This document shows, in pieces, positions 55,986 to 63,309 of a DNA stretch of 64,000 nucleotides. Below the pieces are notes generated by a model. The model saw only the letters and a program-made list of their open reading frames with translations. It made no database searches and was not told the origin of the DNA. Location of the stretch: the NCBI RefSeq assembly GCF_004681185.1, contig NZ_SRIF01000015.1, positions 1-64,000 on the forward strand, written 5' to 3'. The DNA is from Haloarcula amylovorans (GTDB lineage Archaea; Halobacteriota; Halobacteria; Halobacteriales; Haloarculaceae). Numbering within the stretch: the stretch's first letter is position 1; each line of letters opens with the position of its first letter. The position numbers were made by a program, and so were the translations under genes.

Positions 55986-56480
55986 ATGGATTTGAAAGAA
56001 TTGCTGCAAGACGACGACGCAGTATCGCCAGTCATCGGAGTGATACTCATGGTCGCAATCACCGTGATCCTCGCGGCCGTGATCGCGAGCTTCGTGCTCG
56101 GGTTGGGGGACCAAGCCCAGAAGCAAACGCCACAGGCGAGCTTCTCGTATGATTACGATGAATCCGTGGATGCGCAGACAGCATCGAATATCGACTTTGG
56201 CACTGCTAACTTCAGCGACAGTACGCCAAACGGGGCACTGACGATTACGCACGATGGTGGTGACACAATCAACGAAAACAGACTTTCGTTGGTTGAGAGT
56301 GGCGGGGACAAAAAGCCGAATCTCAATTCCGCGAGTTCCATTAGTGCCGCCCAAGACATAACGGCCGGTACGTCAATTGTTGTTGGCGCAGACTCCTCAG
56401 ATGAGGTCCGGGTCATATTCACGTCAACGTCAGGCGATAACACGGCTACGCTCTCGACGTGGACCGGTCCCGACGCATAA
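55986..56480 (+). CDS. Archaeal type IV pilin-like protein
   Basis: The 164-residue protein begins MDLKELLQDDDAVSPVIGVILMVAITVILAAVIASFVLGLG, the class III signal region and hydrophobic helix of haloarchaeal pilins (cleavage expected before the DDAVSPVIGVILM core by PibD). The mature part is Ser/Asp-rich and beta-strand-like with FTSTSGDNTATLSTW at the end. ATG 55986 is chosen because TTTATATTGG (about 55949-55958) is a TATA box at the correct distance. A pilin on a mobile element suggests adhesion to host or recipient. Confidence 0.85.
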   Translation: MDLKELLQDDDAVSPVIGVILMVAITVILAAVIASFVLGLGDQAQKQTPQASFSYDYDESVDAQTASNIDFGTANFSDSTPNGALTITHDGGDTINENRLSLVESGGDKKPNLNSASSISAAQDITAGTSIVVGADSSDEVRVIFTSTSGDNTATLSTWTGPDA

Positions 56481-56496
56481 CTGAACAAGCGCTTTT

Positions 56497-56925
56497 TTAG
56501 AGCCAGTGTGGTGCAAGAGCCACAGCACCGCTGTCGGTCAGTAGCAGAAATATCACGTAGCTGTTCCAGACCACCACAGACACGCCACGAAACGCGAAGA
56601 AAAAGAGATAGGCTGACCGGAACGGACTGCCGTCGATGCCGAGCGACCGAGCGGCGACGGTCAGTGCTTTCCAGCCCACATACACGCACGCGAGAATGAC
56701 GAGTTTGTGACCGACGAGGCCCGCGTAGCCGAAGGTCTCCATCGCCCACCGAACGGACTCGGTCGATTCGACAGCGCCGAGTTCCTGGCCGATGATCGTC
56801 GTCACGATATCGCCAGCGAAGTAACAGCCGACAACGAGCGCAAGGAGGATGCGCTCGATCCGGCGTGCGCCTTGCTCAACCCGTTCTGTTGGAAACCTAT
56901 CGACCGCGCGGGCGTACGTGGACAT
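56497..56925 (-). CDS. Four-helix membrane protein (DUF5658-like)
   Basis: The 142-residue protein starts at the ATG at 56925. It has helices around residues 25-45, 68-88, 95-110 and 115-133 and the pattern FAGDIVTTIIGQELG followed by GHKLVILACVY, resembling DUF5658-type proteins. The longer start at 56982 would add a residue stretch that overlaps the preceding gene. Confidence 0.6.
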   Translation of the reverse strand: MSTYARAVDRFPTERVEQGARRIERILLALVVGCYFAGDIVTTIIGQELGAVESTESVRWAMETFGYAGLVGHKLVILACVYVGWKALTVAARSLGIDGSPFRSAYLFFFAFRGVSVVVWNSYVIFLLLTDSGAVALAPHWL

Positions 56926-56968
56926 AGCCAACTGGTACGCAAACAGCGATAAAAAGGGTAGCGACAGT

Positions 56969-57220
56969 TCAGACCGTCGCAACCACGGGCTGATACCCGG
57001 GCTGACTAGGCACCGGTCGAAGGGTCAGCCCGGCGATGGCGATCTCGCGCGTGACCGCGGGTGGGATGCCGTCTCGGTCTCGAAGGGCCACTTCGAGGGT
57101 CCAGCAGTCGTGGGAGCTATCGCTCGGTTCAAGCACGTCGACGGCGACGGTCGGCGCGCAGTCTCGAATCGCGCGGGCAGCTCGACGAACGCGAGCACGG
57201 GCTTCGACGGTGCAACTCAT
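56969..57220 (-). CDS. Small hypothetical protein of haloarchaeal plasmid type
   Basis: The 83-residue protein starts MSCTVEARARVRRAARAIRDCAP and has a compact alpha/beta pattern (TVAVDVLEPSDSSHDCWTLEVALRD...AGLTLRPVPSQPGYQPVVATV). I have a general recollection of similar short proteins on haloarchaeal plasmids, but no named domain applies. Confidence 0.6.
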   Translation of the reverse strand: MSCTVEARARVRRAARAIRDCAPTVAVDVLEPSDSSHDCWTLEVALRDRDGIPPAVTREIAIAGLTLRPVPSQPGYQPVVATV

Positions 57221-57229
57221 CGAAGCGCC

Positions 57230-57553
57230 TCATCGAAGCGCCTCAACGAGATCGTCAACGAGTGAGCCGCCGACGTGCGGGCCGGTCTCCCAACCACGCT
57301 TGTCACGGACGTGTTCGCACCACTGCGAGAGGTTCGCATATGCCGTCTCGTCGAGTGCGTGTTTCTCGGCGTTGCCGTTCGGGGCCACGACGGCCACGGC
57401 GTACTCGTAGCTGTCCCAGTAGTGGGCATAGTCGTTACCGTCAGTGCCCAGAAACGTCGGGCGTTGGGTGAGGAGTTCGCGGGCGCGTTGCTCTTGGGGA
57501 TTCGGGTCAGTCGTGCCGACAGGTTTACTAGTCGGCGAGTCTGATTTGGACAT
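57230..57553 (-). CDS. Small hypothetical protein of haloarchaeal plasmid type
   Basis: The 107-residue protein has a disordered N-terminus with PNPQEQRARELLTQRP and a compact C-terminal part (NDYAHYWDSYEYAVAVVAPNGNAEKHALDETAYANLSQWCEHVRDKRGW). It is upstream of the 83-residue gene with a 9-base gap, so the two are probably one transcript. Function unknown. Confidence 0.62.
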   Translation of the reverse strand: MSKSDSPTSKPVGTTDPNPQEQRARELLTQRPTFLGTDGNDYAHYWDSYEYAVAVVAPNGNAEKHALDETAYANLSQWCEHVRDKRGWETGPHVGGSLVDDLVEALR

Positions 57554-57781
57554 GGTTCGTACCTTAGAACCACTCGGTTGGGTGTTCCAAGCACCCGGCC
57601 GGCATTACTGAGGCCGACCACACCGAGCAGTTCTTACTTTAGTCCACGACGGCCGCCCACTTAGTAGTATCGGATATTTGGAATAGTGATTTGGCTTCCC
57701 CGGGGTTGGCTTTTCGCCAGTATATATCAGAATTGATATGCTATTATGCCCAGTTTTGTTGGTTAGGGGCGCGCCTGTTGG
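57554..57781. other. AT-rich non-coding region with tandem TGTTGGTTAG copies
   Basis: The region is notably AT-rich (TATATATCAGAATTGATATGC near 57721-57741) and contains CCCGGGG, a Gly-rich hairpin-like TTGGCTTTTCGCCAG, and the two direct copies of TGTTGGTTAG at 57757-57766 and 57776-57785. AT-richness next to Orc1/Cdc6 would suit a replication origin, but no long repeats are present here. Confidence 0.5.
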
Positions 57782-57785
57782 TTAG
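57756..57785 (+). repeat. Two direct copies of TGTTGGTTAG
   Basis: TGTTGGTTAG occurs at 57757-57766 and 57776-57785 (19-base pitch), matching the right arms of the inverted repeats at 215-277 and 26458-26499. The direct orientation differs from the other two sites. Confidence 0.68.
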
Positions 57786-57973
57786 CAACGAAGATATTCG
57801 ATAACATTTTGTGAGTCCGTACAGTACTCATACATGTTGGCTGGGGTGACACTCTGCCGGAACGTGCGAACCAGTCCAACACGGTGATGCAGACCGCCGC
57901 TGTCACGGCGGAATGAATCAGCAAAAACAACGGCAAAGCCTCTAGCAGAGAGGTCCCGACATATCTCCTTCAA
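57782..57973 (-). pseudogene. Decayed duplicate of the small membrane gene at 58008
   Basis: The - strand from about 57975 begins AAGGAGATATGTCGGGAC and continues into AGGCTTTGCCGTTGTTTTTGC, matching the start of the gene at 58166 (AAGGAG...ATGTCGGGAC and GGGCTTTGCTGTTGTTTCAGG) with a deletion of about 12 bases and an early stop in the homologous frame. A 63-codon frame from TTG exists in another frame but has no support. Confidence 0.55.
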
Positions 57974-57980
57974 AACAAAA

Positions 57981-57997
57981 CCCCACCAGCGGTGGGG
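57981..57997 (-). terminator. Hairpin and T-run terminator
   Basis: On the - strand, CCCCACC pairs with GGTGGGG across GCT and is followed by TTTTGTTTTG. It lies 10 bases after the stop at 58008 and looks like an intrinsic terminator of bacterial style. Confidence 0.6.
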
Positions 57998-58007
57998 CCG
58001 TCAAATG

Positions 58008-58166
58008 TTACTCCGACGGTGGTTCGTTCTCCACATAGACCCACGCTATCAGGCCGCCGGTAGCGAATAGCGCGCCCAACAGCGGGAGGCCCATGCGAAC
58101 GAGCGCAGCGCCTGAAACAACAGCAAAGCCCGGTGCTGTCACACCGAGCAAAGAGAGTCCCGACAT
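58008..58166 (-). CDS. 52-residue two-helix membrane protein
   Basis: The start at the ATG at 58166 is preferred because AAGGAG lies 8 bases upstream and the longer frame is not hydrophobic. The peptide has two hydrophobic segments (LSLLGVTAPGFAVVSGAALV and LPLLGALFATGGLIAWVYV). It is the parent of the decayed copy at 57782-57973. Confidence 0.55.
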   Translation of the reverse strand: MSGLSLLGVTAPGFAVVSGAALVRMGLPLLGALFATGGLIAWVYVENEPPSE

Positions 58167-58363
58167 AGAGCTTTCTCCTTCACCGAGCGTTAGTTGTCCT
58201 CGGTGACGACCGTCGTCGCGACGGTCAACTATTTGAACGGAGCCATGCTTCAAAAAGCCCCTCATTGAATCCGCGTGCGCGTGCGACCCCCAATAGACAG
58301 ATTTCACTTTCACCCCGATATGCGCAACTTCTTATAACTACATACTGACCTGCTGGATAGCCG

Positions 58364-59359
58364 ATGATTACCGACGCACGTGCCCTTCGATACGGGTTCG
58401 TACCGCGAGACCTGGACCACCGCGACGGCCAAATTGACTATCTCTCCTCGCTCTTCGACCCGCTAACCCACGGCGAGCCCGGCGAGAGCGTCTGCATCCA
58501 CGGGCCGACCGGCGCGGGCAAGACCACGCTGGCGAAGTTCACGGTCGAACACCTGCGCTCGAAGGCGCTCGGCGTGCGCTGGGGGTACGTCAACTGCATG
58601 AGCGACTCGACGTCGGCCGCAGCGCTGTACCAGATCGTCCGATCGGCGGGCCTCGGCGTCGACCTCAAGCGAGAGGGGACTGCTACCTCGGCGGCGCTAG
58701 ATTACCTCCGCGACGCCGATGACCAGGTTGTCGTCGTGCTCGACGAAGTGGACGTGCTCGACGACGAGCGGACGCTCATCTCACTCTGGGAGATTCCGAA
58801 CGTCACACTCCTCTGCATCACACTCAAGCAAGCTGAGTGGCTGGCCGAACTTGACCCGCGGGCCGAGTCCCGGCTGCGCTGCGTCGATAGCCTCAAACTG
58901 GATAAATACAGCCAGGAGGAACTCGTGGATATTCTCGACAGTCGCGTCTCACATGGCCTGATTCGTGATCGCGTCGACCCGAACGCACTGACGAAGATCG
59001 CCGACCTCGCTGCCGGGAACGCGCGCCACGCGATCGCGTTGCTCCGACGGTCGGCCCGACAGGCCGAACAGAACGGTTGCGAGCTGACCGCGAGCGTTGT
59101 CTCGGAGAACATCGAGGGCATCGAGGCCGATATGCGCGCCCATCGCGAGCGCTACTGGGGTACCCACAAGCTCGCGCTGTTGGATATCATCCGCGACGCT
59201 GACGAAGTGGATGTCTCGACACTGCACAATCGCTACGAGGCCGCCGTCCAGAGCCCGAAAGCCAAGAGCACGCGCCGGAAGTACCTCGCATTCCTGAAGC
59301 GCTACGACGCGATCGAGTCCGATGGCAACGGCCCGGCGACCGTGTACCGTTCACTGTAG
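58364..59359 (+). CDS. orc: Orc1/Cdc6-family replication initiator
   Basis: The 331-residue protein has a Walker A HGPTGAGKTTLAKF (about residues 46-59), Walker B VVVVLDEVDVLDD, an arginine-rich sensor region (DPRAESRLRCVDSLKLDKYSQEEL) and a C-terminal winged helix (about 260-331: LALLDIIRDADEVDVSTLHNRYEAA). It is shorter than chromosomal Orc1 (about 400), as in plasmid and virus versions. TATAAC at about 58334 gives a leaderless promoter. ACCGTTC iterons start in its last codons and continue downstream, suggesting that it binds them. Confidence 0.9.
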   Translation: MITDARALRYGFVPRDLDHRDGQIDYLSSLFDPLTHGEPGESVCIHGPTGAGKTTLAKFTVEHLRSKALGVRWGYVNCMSDSTSAAALYQIVRSAGLGVDLKREGTATSAALDYLRDADDQVVVVLDEVDVLDDERTLISLWEIPNVTLLCITLKQAEWLAELDPRAESRLRCVDSLKLDKYSQEELVDILDSRVSHGLIRDRVDPNALTKIADLAAGNARHAIALLRRSARQAEQNGCELTASVVSENIEGIEADMRAHRERYWGTHKLALLDIIRDADEVDVSTLHNRYEAAVQSPKAKSTRRKYLAFLKRYDAIESDGNGPATVYRSL

Positions 59360-59487
59360 AATCGCCAGACAGCGGCCGTACCGTTCGGTAACCGTTCGTC
59401 TACCGTTCTTCTGTCGATATAGAGGGTTTTGACCGGTTTTCTGTAGCGTTTAGCGGGGTAGAATCGCCCGTTTTTCGGGAACCGTTC
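59346..59487. repeat. ACCGTTC iterons, candidate replication origin
   Basis: ACCGTTC occurs at 59346, 59380, 59391, 59402 and 59481. The central three are 11 bases apart, one helical turn. A second direct repeat GTAGAATCGCC occurs at 59356-59366 and 59458-59468. The set starts within the end of the orc gene and extends 130 bases past it, in the place where haloarchaeal elements carry origin-recognition repeats. Confidence 0.6.
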
Positions 59488-59653
59488 GCGCGCCCGCCAT
59501 AGCGCTTTTTGTAGGAGTGTCGTGCACTCCGGTATGTCCTGCATAGGCGTACAGAAATCGGGTGTTGGGGGTTCGGAGGGAGTGTGCAGCCGACGGCCTC
59601 GGTTCGAGTGGGACAAGAGCCGTAATAGGGGGATTGGTTCGGGAGAGCGGGCG
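59360..59653. other. Non-coding region downstream of Orc1/Cdc6
   Basis: Apart from the iterons this 294-base region has no convincing gene. The open frame on the - strand covering it is basic and contains the iterons as repeated residues, so it is probably a product of the repeats. An AT-rich stretch (TTTTGACCGGTTTTCTG) lies between the iterons. Confidence 0.5.
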
Positions 59654-59971
59654 TCAGTCCTCGTCGTCCGGCGGGCCTTCCTGGAGTCGCTGGGAGACGC
59701 GCATTACCTCCTCGTCATTGAGTTCTTCATCGAGCAGGCGCTCGCCAAGTTCAGTAATTGCATATCGGCCGGCCTTCGAGTCTTCTTGCACGACGAGTTT
59801 TGCATACGTCAGCCTCGGCAATCTCCGGTGTACAGTCGTGTCGGATATTTCAGTATTATATCTTTCACGAAGGTTGTAATGAACTGCGCCTGGCTTCAAT
59901 GCGAGTTGTGCGTCGCGGAGAAGCCTGAGAATCGCTCTATCGCTTTCGGTCAGGCCAAACACTGGACGCAT
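59654..59971 (-). CDS. Winged-helix regulator (PhiH1-repressor-like)
   Basis: The 105-residue protein is a wHTH: ESDRAILRLLRDAQLALKPGAVHYNLRERYN (helices 1-2), SDTTVHRRLPRLTYAKLVVQEDSKAGRYAITELGERLLDE (recognition helix and wing). Layout matches haloarchaeal virus repressors of the PhiH1 type. A perfect 6-bp inverted repeat CGGTGT/ACACCG (59993-60010) lies just upstream, as an autoregulatory operator would. Confidence 0.72.
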   Translation of the reverse strand: MRPVFGLTESDRAILRLLRDAQLALKPGAVHYNLRERYNTEISDTTVHRRLPRLTYAKLVVQEDSKAGRYAITELGERLLDEELNDEEVMRVSQRLQEGPPDDED

Positions 59972-59992
59972 TCACCCCTACTGTATCCGGTA

Positions 59993-60010
59993 CGGTGTTT
60001 AGTTACACCG
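59993..60010. promoter_or_regulatory. Inverted repeat upstream of the wHTH gene
   Basis: CGGTGT-TTAGTT-ACACCG is a perfect palindrome with a 6-base spacer, 22 bases upstream of the wHTH start at 59971. Likely operator of that regulator. Confidence 0.55.
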
Positions 60011-60214
60011 GGTGAGAGCGCGGGAGCGTGCATATACCCCCATGAAGATTTAATTGGAACTCTCATCTACATTGTAAGCGAGTGCACCCACAGTTATAAG
60101 TTATATGCTACATATAGTGATAGACAGGACTGTACGGGCGGCACACAAGTCAACCGGCGAAAAGTTCGTCGGACGACCGCGCCACAACGCGGCCGTCCAA
60201 GGTCCTACAGCACA
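60011..60214 (+). promoter_or_regulatory. Promoter region of the right-end operon
   Basis: The 204-base gap contains an AT-rich block TTATAAGTTATATGC (about 60094-60108), with TATA boxes suitable for the + strand operon starting at 60215. GCGGC and GACGACC palindrome-like runs follow. No gene is evident. Confidence 0.45.
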
Positions 60215-60346
60215 ATGACGTACGACCCACACCCCCTAAAGGGAACCGAACGTTGCAGGCGGAACAATCAGCCAAACAACCTTACCACCCTAGTAAGCGG
60301 CCTATTCTCGGCTAGCAATCGGTCCCTACTCGGAGGTTCGGCCTGA
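60215..60346 (+). CDS. 43-residue hypothetical peptide
   Basis: ATG 60215 opens a 43-codon frame ending in a TGATG junction with the next gene. It is basic and Asn-rich (RCRRNNQPNNLTTLVSGLFSASNRS), unlike the proteome, so translation is less sure. The coupling is the only support. Confidence 0.35.
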   Translation: MTYDPHPLKGTERCRRNNQPNNLTTLVSGLFSASNRSLLGGSA

Positions 60347-60714
60347 TGTTCAGCGCCGTTCTCTCTCGAAGCACGGACATCGGTGACGTCGTGGGGGCCA
60401 TCGGCCCCGATCTGTTCGACGCGCTCTCGAACGAACGACGACGCCGAATCCTGTGCATCATCGACGAGTCCGACCGAGCGCTCTCTGCCACCGACATCGC
60501 CGAACGACTGACCGAACGACAAACCGGCATCACGAATCCGTCACACGGCGACGATGAGTACAAACGCCGCTACGTCTCGGTCTACCAGACCCACATCCCG
60601 GCGCTCGCGAAGCTGGATCTGGTCCAGCACCGGAACGGCACCGTCACTTCGAGCGCGCACACGGCGGCGGCCGCGTCGCTTGCTCGCAAGTCTGAGAAAG
60701 GGAGGACAGCCTGA
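60346..60714 (+). CDS. DUF7344-type winged-helix protein 1
   Basis: The 122-residue protein contains the haloarchaeal winged helix FDALSNERRRRILCIIDESDRALSATDIAERLTERQTG...YVSVYQTHIPALAKLDLVQHRNGTV. The SNERRRxIL start and the 'vyhtHiPkLaelglV' region are hallmarks. It is directly followed by a paralogue (TGATG junction). Probably DNA-binding. Confidence 0.8.
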   Translation: MFSAVLSRSTDIGDVVGAIGPDLFDALSNERRRRILCIIDESDRALSATDIAERLTERQTGITNPSHGDDEYKRRYVSVYQTHIPALAKLDLVQHRNGTVTSSAHTAAAASLARKSEKGRTA

Positions 60715-61133
60715 TGATCAGCGTTGTCGCATCCATCGGCGAAGCGCTGTCCCAGCTTACCCCGACCTCCGAACCGGAGACTACCGAGTCGCCACTCGCA
60801 CAGAGCGACCTCGACGTAGATACCTTCTACAGTATCGCGTCGAACGAACGGCGTCGTCTCGCGCTCCTCGTTATCGAGAACAGTGCAGAACTCCTCGATA
60901 AGCGCGACCTCGCCACTCGAATCGCGGCCCGAGAGACGGGGAAACCAGTGTCGTTGGTTACCAGCAAAGAGTACAATCGCGTTTACATCGCGATGTATCA
61001 GGTCCACCTCGACAAACTCGCCGAGGCTGGCCTCATCGATATCGAGCGAGATACCATCATCCCGACCGCTCGCAGTGCCGATGCCGTTCGAGAGATCAAG
61101 CAGACCACGGGGAACCTGGAGGGAAACGAATGA
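60714..61133 (+). CDS. DUF7344-type winged-helix protein 2
   Basis: The 139-residue protein repeats the fold of its neighbour: FYSIASNERRRLALLVIENSAELLDKRDLATRIAARETG...YIAMYQVHLDKLAEAGLIDIERDTI. Tandem copies point to duplication and to possible heterodimers controlling the operon or host genes. It overlaps the next gene by 4 bases. Confidence 0.8.
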   Translation: MISVVASIGEALSQLTPTSEPETTESPLAQSDLDVDTFYSIASNERRRLALLVIENSAELLDKRDLATRIAARETGKPVSLVTSKEYNRVYIAMYQVHLDKLAEAGLIDIERDTIIPTARSADAVREIKQTTGNLEGNE

Positions 61134-61345
61134 GCACCGAAGCGCCCCAAGACCAGAGCCAAGACCAAGAGCACGGCCACGACCCGACGCGAGTCAGCCC
61201 ATCGTGGCCCGACCGACAACTCACTGCGACGCCAAGCGACGACGGCGAGAAGATGCTGTTCTACGAGATCGGTCTCGATTCCGAGTACGCCGACGGCGGC
61301 TGGATAGCTTCGGACATCACGGTCAGCACGGAGGACTGGCGATGA
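61130..61345 (+). CDS. Small hypothetical acidic protein
   Basis: The 71-residue protein has a Gln/His-rich N-terminus and a beta-rich C-terminus (KMLFYEIGLDSEYADGGWIASDITV). No domain is recognised. Coupled on both sides by 4-base overlaps. Confidence 0.6.
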   Translation: MSTEAPQDQSQDQEHGHDPTRVSPSWPDRQLTATPSDDGEKMLFYEIGLDSEYADGGWIASDITVSTEDWR

Positions 61346-61662
61346 CGGTCCACGAAACGTCCACCCGGCCCATCGACACGGCGACTGCACACGACCTCGC
61401 CCTGCTGGCCGGCGTCATCCTCATCGGCTTCGATAGCGCCATCACGCTCGCACACTGGCAGTACGAAGCCAATCCCGTCGTGATAGCTCTCGGACCCGCA
61501 TTGATGGTCGGCATCAAGTCCATCGCTGCCACGGTCGCAACGGCCGTCTGGTTCGGCTTCGACCTCTCGCGATACCGCACCGCTCGCGTGTGCGCGTGGT
61601 TCCTCTTCGGACTGCACACCCTCGTTGCTGCGGCGAACGTGACGGTGGTGTTGCTCGCATGA
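61342..61662 (+). CDS. Three-helix membrane protein (DUF5658-like)
   Basis: The 106-residue protein starts at the ATG at 61342. Helices lie near 18-36, 46-66 and 82-104, with FDSAITLAHWQYEANPVVIALGPALMVGIKSIAATVATAV, an EANP motif typical of DUF5658 proteins. It is distantly like the 56497-56925 protein in fold. Confidence 0.62.
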   Translation: MTVHETSTRPIDTATAHDLALLAGVILIGFDSAITLAHWQYEANPVVIALGPALMVGIKSIAATVATAVWFGFDLSRYRTARVCAWFLFGLHTLVAAANVTVVLLA

Positions 61663-61775
61663 ACCACAACGATACCCGCCGACAGGCCAACGTCCTCGCC
61701 GCGGGCTTCTTCAGCGCTGGCATGTCGCTGGCCGTCCTCGTCGGCTACTTCGCAGTCCAGTGGGGGGCGCTATGA
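61659..61775 (+). CDS. 38-residue membrane peptide
   Basis: The gene has an ATGA overlap at both ends and one hydrophobic helix (VLAAGFFSAGMSLAVLVGYFAV). Small single-helix proteins of this size often regulate membrane partners; here it follows the DUF5658-like gene. Confidence 0.5.
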   Translation: MNHNDTRRQANVLAAGFFSAGMSLAVLVGYFAVQWGAL

Positions 61776-62197
61776 GCGCGTACAGTCACGGCGTTTCCCA
61801 ATCCACCTCTACGAAGGTTCGGACCCTCTACGAGCAGGAAATCGAGACGATGGAGATCGTCCTGGAGGCCGACCGGTTCTGCATCGACGACGTGCCTGTC
61901 GACGACATCACGTACCAGCGCGTCATCCGCAAGCTCTCGTCGTGGGGCGCTATCGAGCGAAACGGCAAGAAATCGAAGGCCGACCGTGACGCGGACAACG
62001 CTATCCCGTTCTGGTCGCTGAAGGATGGCGTCCGCGAGCGACTCGAAGAGTATCGTTCGAACCACGAACGCTTTGAGTCCTGTGGCCACCGGGCACACAT
62101 CCACCATAACGACCGCGGCGGCTACGGGTGTCAATACTGCAACGAACTACGGGATATCGACCGCGAGACGGTCGAAAAGAAGGTGTTTGGCCAATGA
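61772..62197 (+). CDS. wHTH-like protein with C-terminal zinc site
   Basis: The 141-residue protein has a helical N-terminal region (TKVRTLYEQEIETMEIVLEADRFCIDDVPVDDITYQRVIRKLSSWGAIE) in the style of a winged helix, and a C-terminal CGHRAHIHHNDRGGYGCQYCNEL zinc module. It may be a DNA-binding regulator. Coupled to both neighbours. Confidence 0.62.
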   Translation: MSAYSHGVSQSTSTKVRTLYEQEIETMEIVLEADRFCIDDVPVDDITYQRVIRKLSSWGAIERNGKKSKADRDADNAIPFWSLKDGVRERLEEYRSNHERFESCGHRAHIHHNDRGGYGCQYCNELRDIDRETVEKKVFGQ

Positions 62198-62553
62198 ACA
62201 GCCATCTCGATCTCGAAGCGCGCATCGAGCGCCTCGAACGCGCTGTCTTCGGCGATGACGATGGTGAGGACCCGCCGATCCGAACCGACGGCGGTCAGTG
62301 TGCGGACGGTAGTGAACGAAAAGTAGAGCCAGCCTCTACAGTCCGTGAAGGATTATGGTCGACTTTTATTGCCACTCGTGTGATCAGGAGTTCTCTCCAG
62401 AAGTGGAGAACAAGTACGGTATGTACGAGTTTCGACGATGCCCACGCTGCGGTAGCGCGAAGACTAGCCTGGCGGGGTAATCCTATTCCGGTCAGACCTG
62501 GCAGAAATCATCGTTCAGTACACACGGCCACTGAACAGGAGGGCGACCGATAA
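62194..62553 (+). CDS. Hypothetical protein with doubtful C-terminus
   Basis: The 119-residue frame starts in an ATGA overlap and its first 35 residues (HLDLEARIERLERAVFGDD) are a normal haloarchaeal helix. From about residue 50 it becomes basic and Arg/Ser-rich, and a separate zinc-ribbon frame (62355-62480) lies in the other reading frame, so a frameshift or readthrough origin is possible. Confidence 0.45.
   Translation: MNSHLDLEARIERLERAVFGDDDGEDPPIRTDGGQCADGSERKVEPASTVREGLWSTFIATRVIRSSLQKWRTSTVCTSFDDAHAAVARRLAWRGNPIPVRPGRNHRSVHTATEQEGDR
62355..62480 (+). CDS. 41-residue zinc-ribbon protein nested in another frame
   Basis: ATG 62355 opens MVDFYCHSCDQEF...FRRCPRCGSAKTS, a complete C-x2-C/C-x2-C ribbon like the others on this element. 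It lies wholly inside the 3' half of 62194-62553 in the +2 frame. Either the two overlap truly, or the longer frame ends earlier than annotated through an unseen frameshift. Confidence 0.45.
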   Translation: MVDFYCHSCDQEFSPEVENKYGMYEFRRCPRCGSAKTSLAG

Positions 62554-62759
62554 TGCCCTCCTGCAACAACTGCGACCGGCACGTCTCAGAGCGCTACGTC
62601 GCCGTCTTCTCGCCCGATGGCGAGACGGTCCGCTGTTGTTACCGCAACGACTGTGACCTCCAGCGAGACGGTCGCGACGTTCGCGACCGCCGGGCCCACT
62701 CCGGTGGGACCACCGAGCCGACCACGTACGAGCCGGAGAAGGCAGGAGGGAACGCATGA
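62553..62759 (+). CDS. Zinc-ribbon protein (DUF7563-like)
   Basis: The 68-residue protein starts PSCNNCDRHVSERYVAVFSPDGETVRCCYRNDC, matching the haloarchaeal DUF7563 pattern 'CxxCg..vt..y.rVFapdg..vr.Cp.C', with a slightly altered second knuckle. Function unknown. Coupled at both ends. Confidence 0.65.
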   Translation: MPSCNNCDRHVSERYVAVFSPDGETVRCCYRNDCDLQRDGRDVRDRRAHSGGTTEPTTYEPEKAGGNA

Positions 62760-63130
62760 CGGTTCACGAAATGCGCTACGCTGGCTGTTCGGTCCCCCTC
62801 CGCTACGGTCACACGACGATGACGATCCGACTCGCCGCCGAGTGGACTGACGTCGACGCTGGCGACACGCTGGAGATGGTCACCGACGACGACATGGTTC
62901 CGATGACCGTCGAAGAGACACGGACCGTCTCTGCGACCGACGCGTACGTGATCGCGAACGCGTCATCGGGTCACAGCTCGTACCAGTCGCTTGGCGAGTT
63001 CCTCGGTGTCTTTCGTCGCTACTATCCCGAGGCCGGCGTCGACGCGACCACGCCGTTGACGTGTTTCAACGTCACGCTGCAGGGCGACCTGCCTGCCGAG
63101 GCCACGGACTCCGTTGAGGTGGTCGAATGA
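62756..63130 (+). CDS. Hypothetical beta-rich protein (possibly ASCH/PUA-like)
   Basis: The 124-residue protein has PLRYGHTTMTIRLAAEWTDVDAGDTLEMV, a pattern like the first strands of ASCH domains, and SYQSLGEFLGVFRRYYPEAG. The match is weak. It is coupled to the RHH gene that follows. Confidence 0.5.
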   Translation: MTVHEMRYAGCSVPLRYGHTTMTIRLAAEWTDVDAGDTLEMVTDDDMVPMTVEETRTVSATDAYVIANASSGHSSYQSLGEFLGVFRRYYPEAGVDATTPLTCFNVTLQGDLPAEATDSVEVVE

Positions 63131-63309
63131 CGGGCCGACTCACGCAGAACGTCTCTAACGAACGCGTGACTCTTCGCATCTCCGAGACGTTACTGGAAGA
63201 GGTTGAGGAGACCGTCGACGGCGTGGACGGCTACGGTCGCTGTGACTTCATCCGCGAGGCGGTTGACGAGAAGCTGGAGAAAGACGATATCGACGGTGAG
63301 GAAGCATGA
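63127..63309 (+). CDS. Ribbon-helix-helix DNA-binding protein
   Basis: The 60-residue protein is a classic RHH/CopG domain: strand ERVTLRISETLLEEVEETV, helix GRCDFIREAVDEKLE. Such proteins dimerise to bind operators and often act as antitoxins or copy-number regulators. No toxin is apparent next to it. Confidence 0.75.
   Translation: MTGRLTQNVSNERVTLRISETLLEEVEETVDGVDGYGRCDFIREAVDEKLEKDDIDGEEA

Noticed and set aside
56153..56749. 198-codon - strand frame
   Set aside because: It covers the pilin gene antisense and the neighbouring membrane gene out of frame; composition is atypical.
59302..59616. 104-codon open frame on the - strand across the iterons
   Set aside because: Its residues repeat because the DNA iterons repeat, it is strongly basic, and it overlaps the orc gene end.
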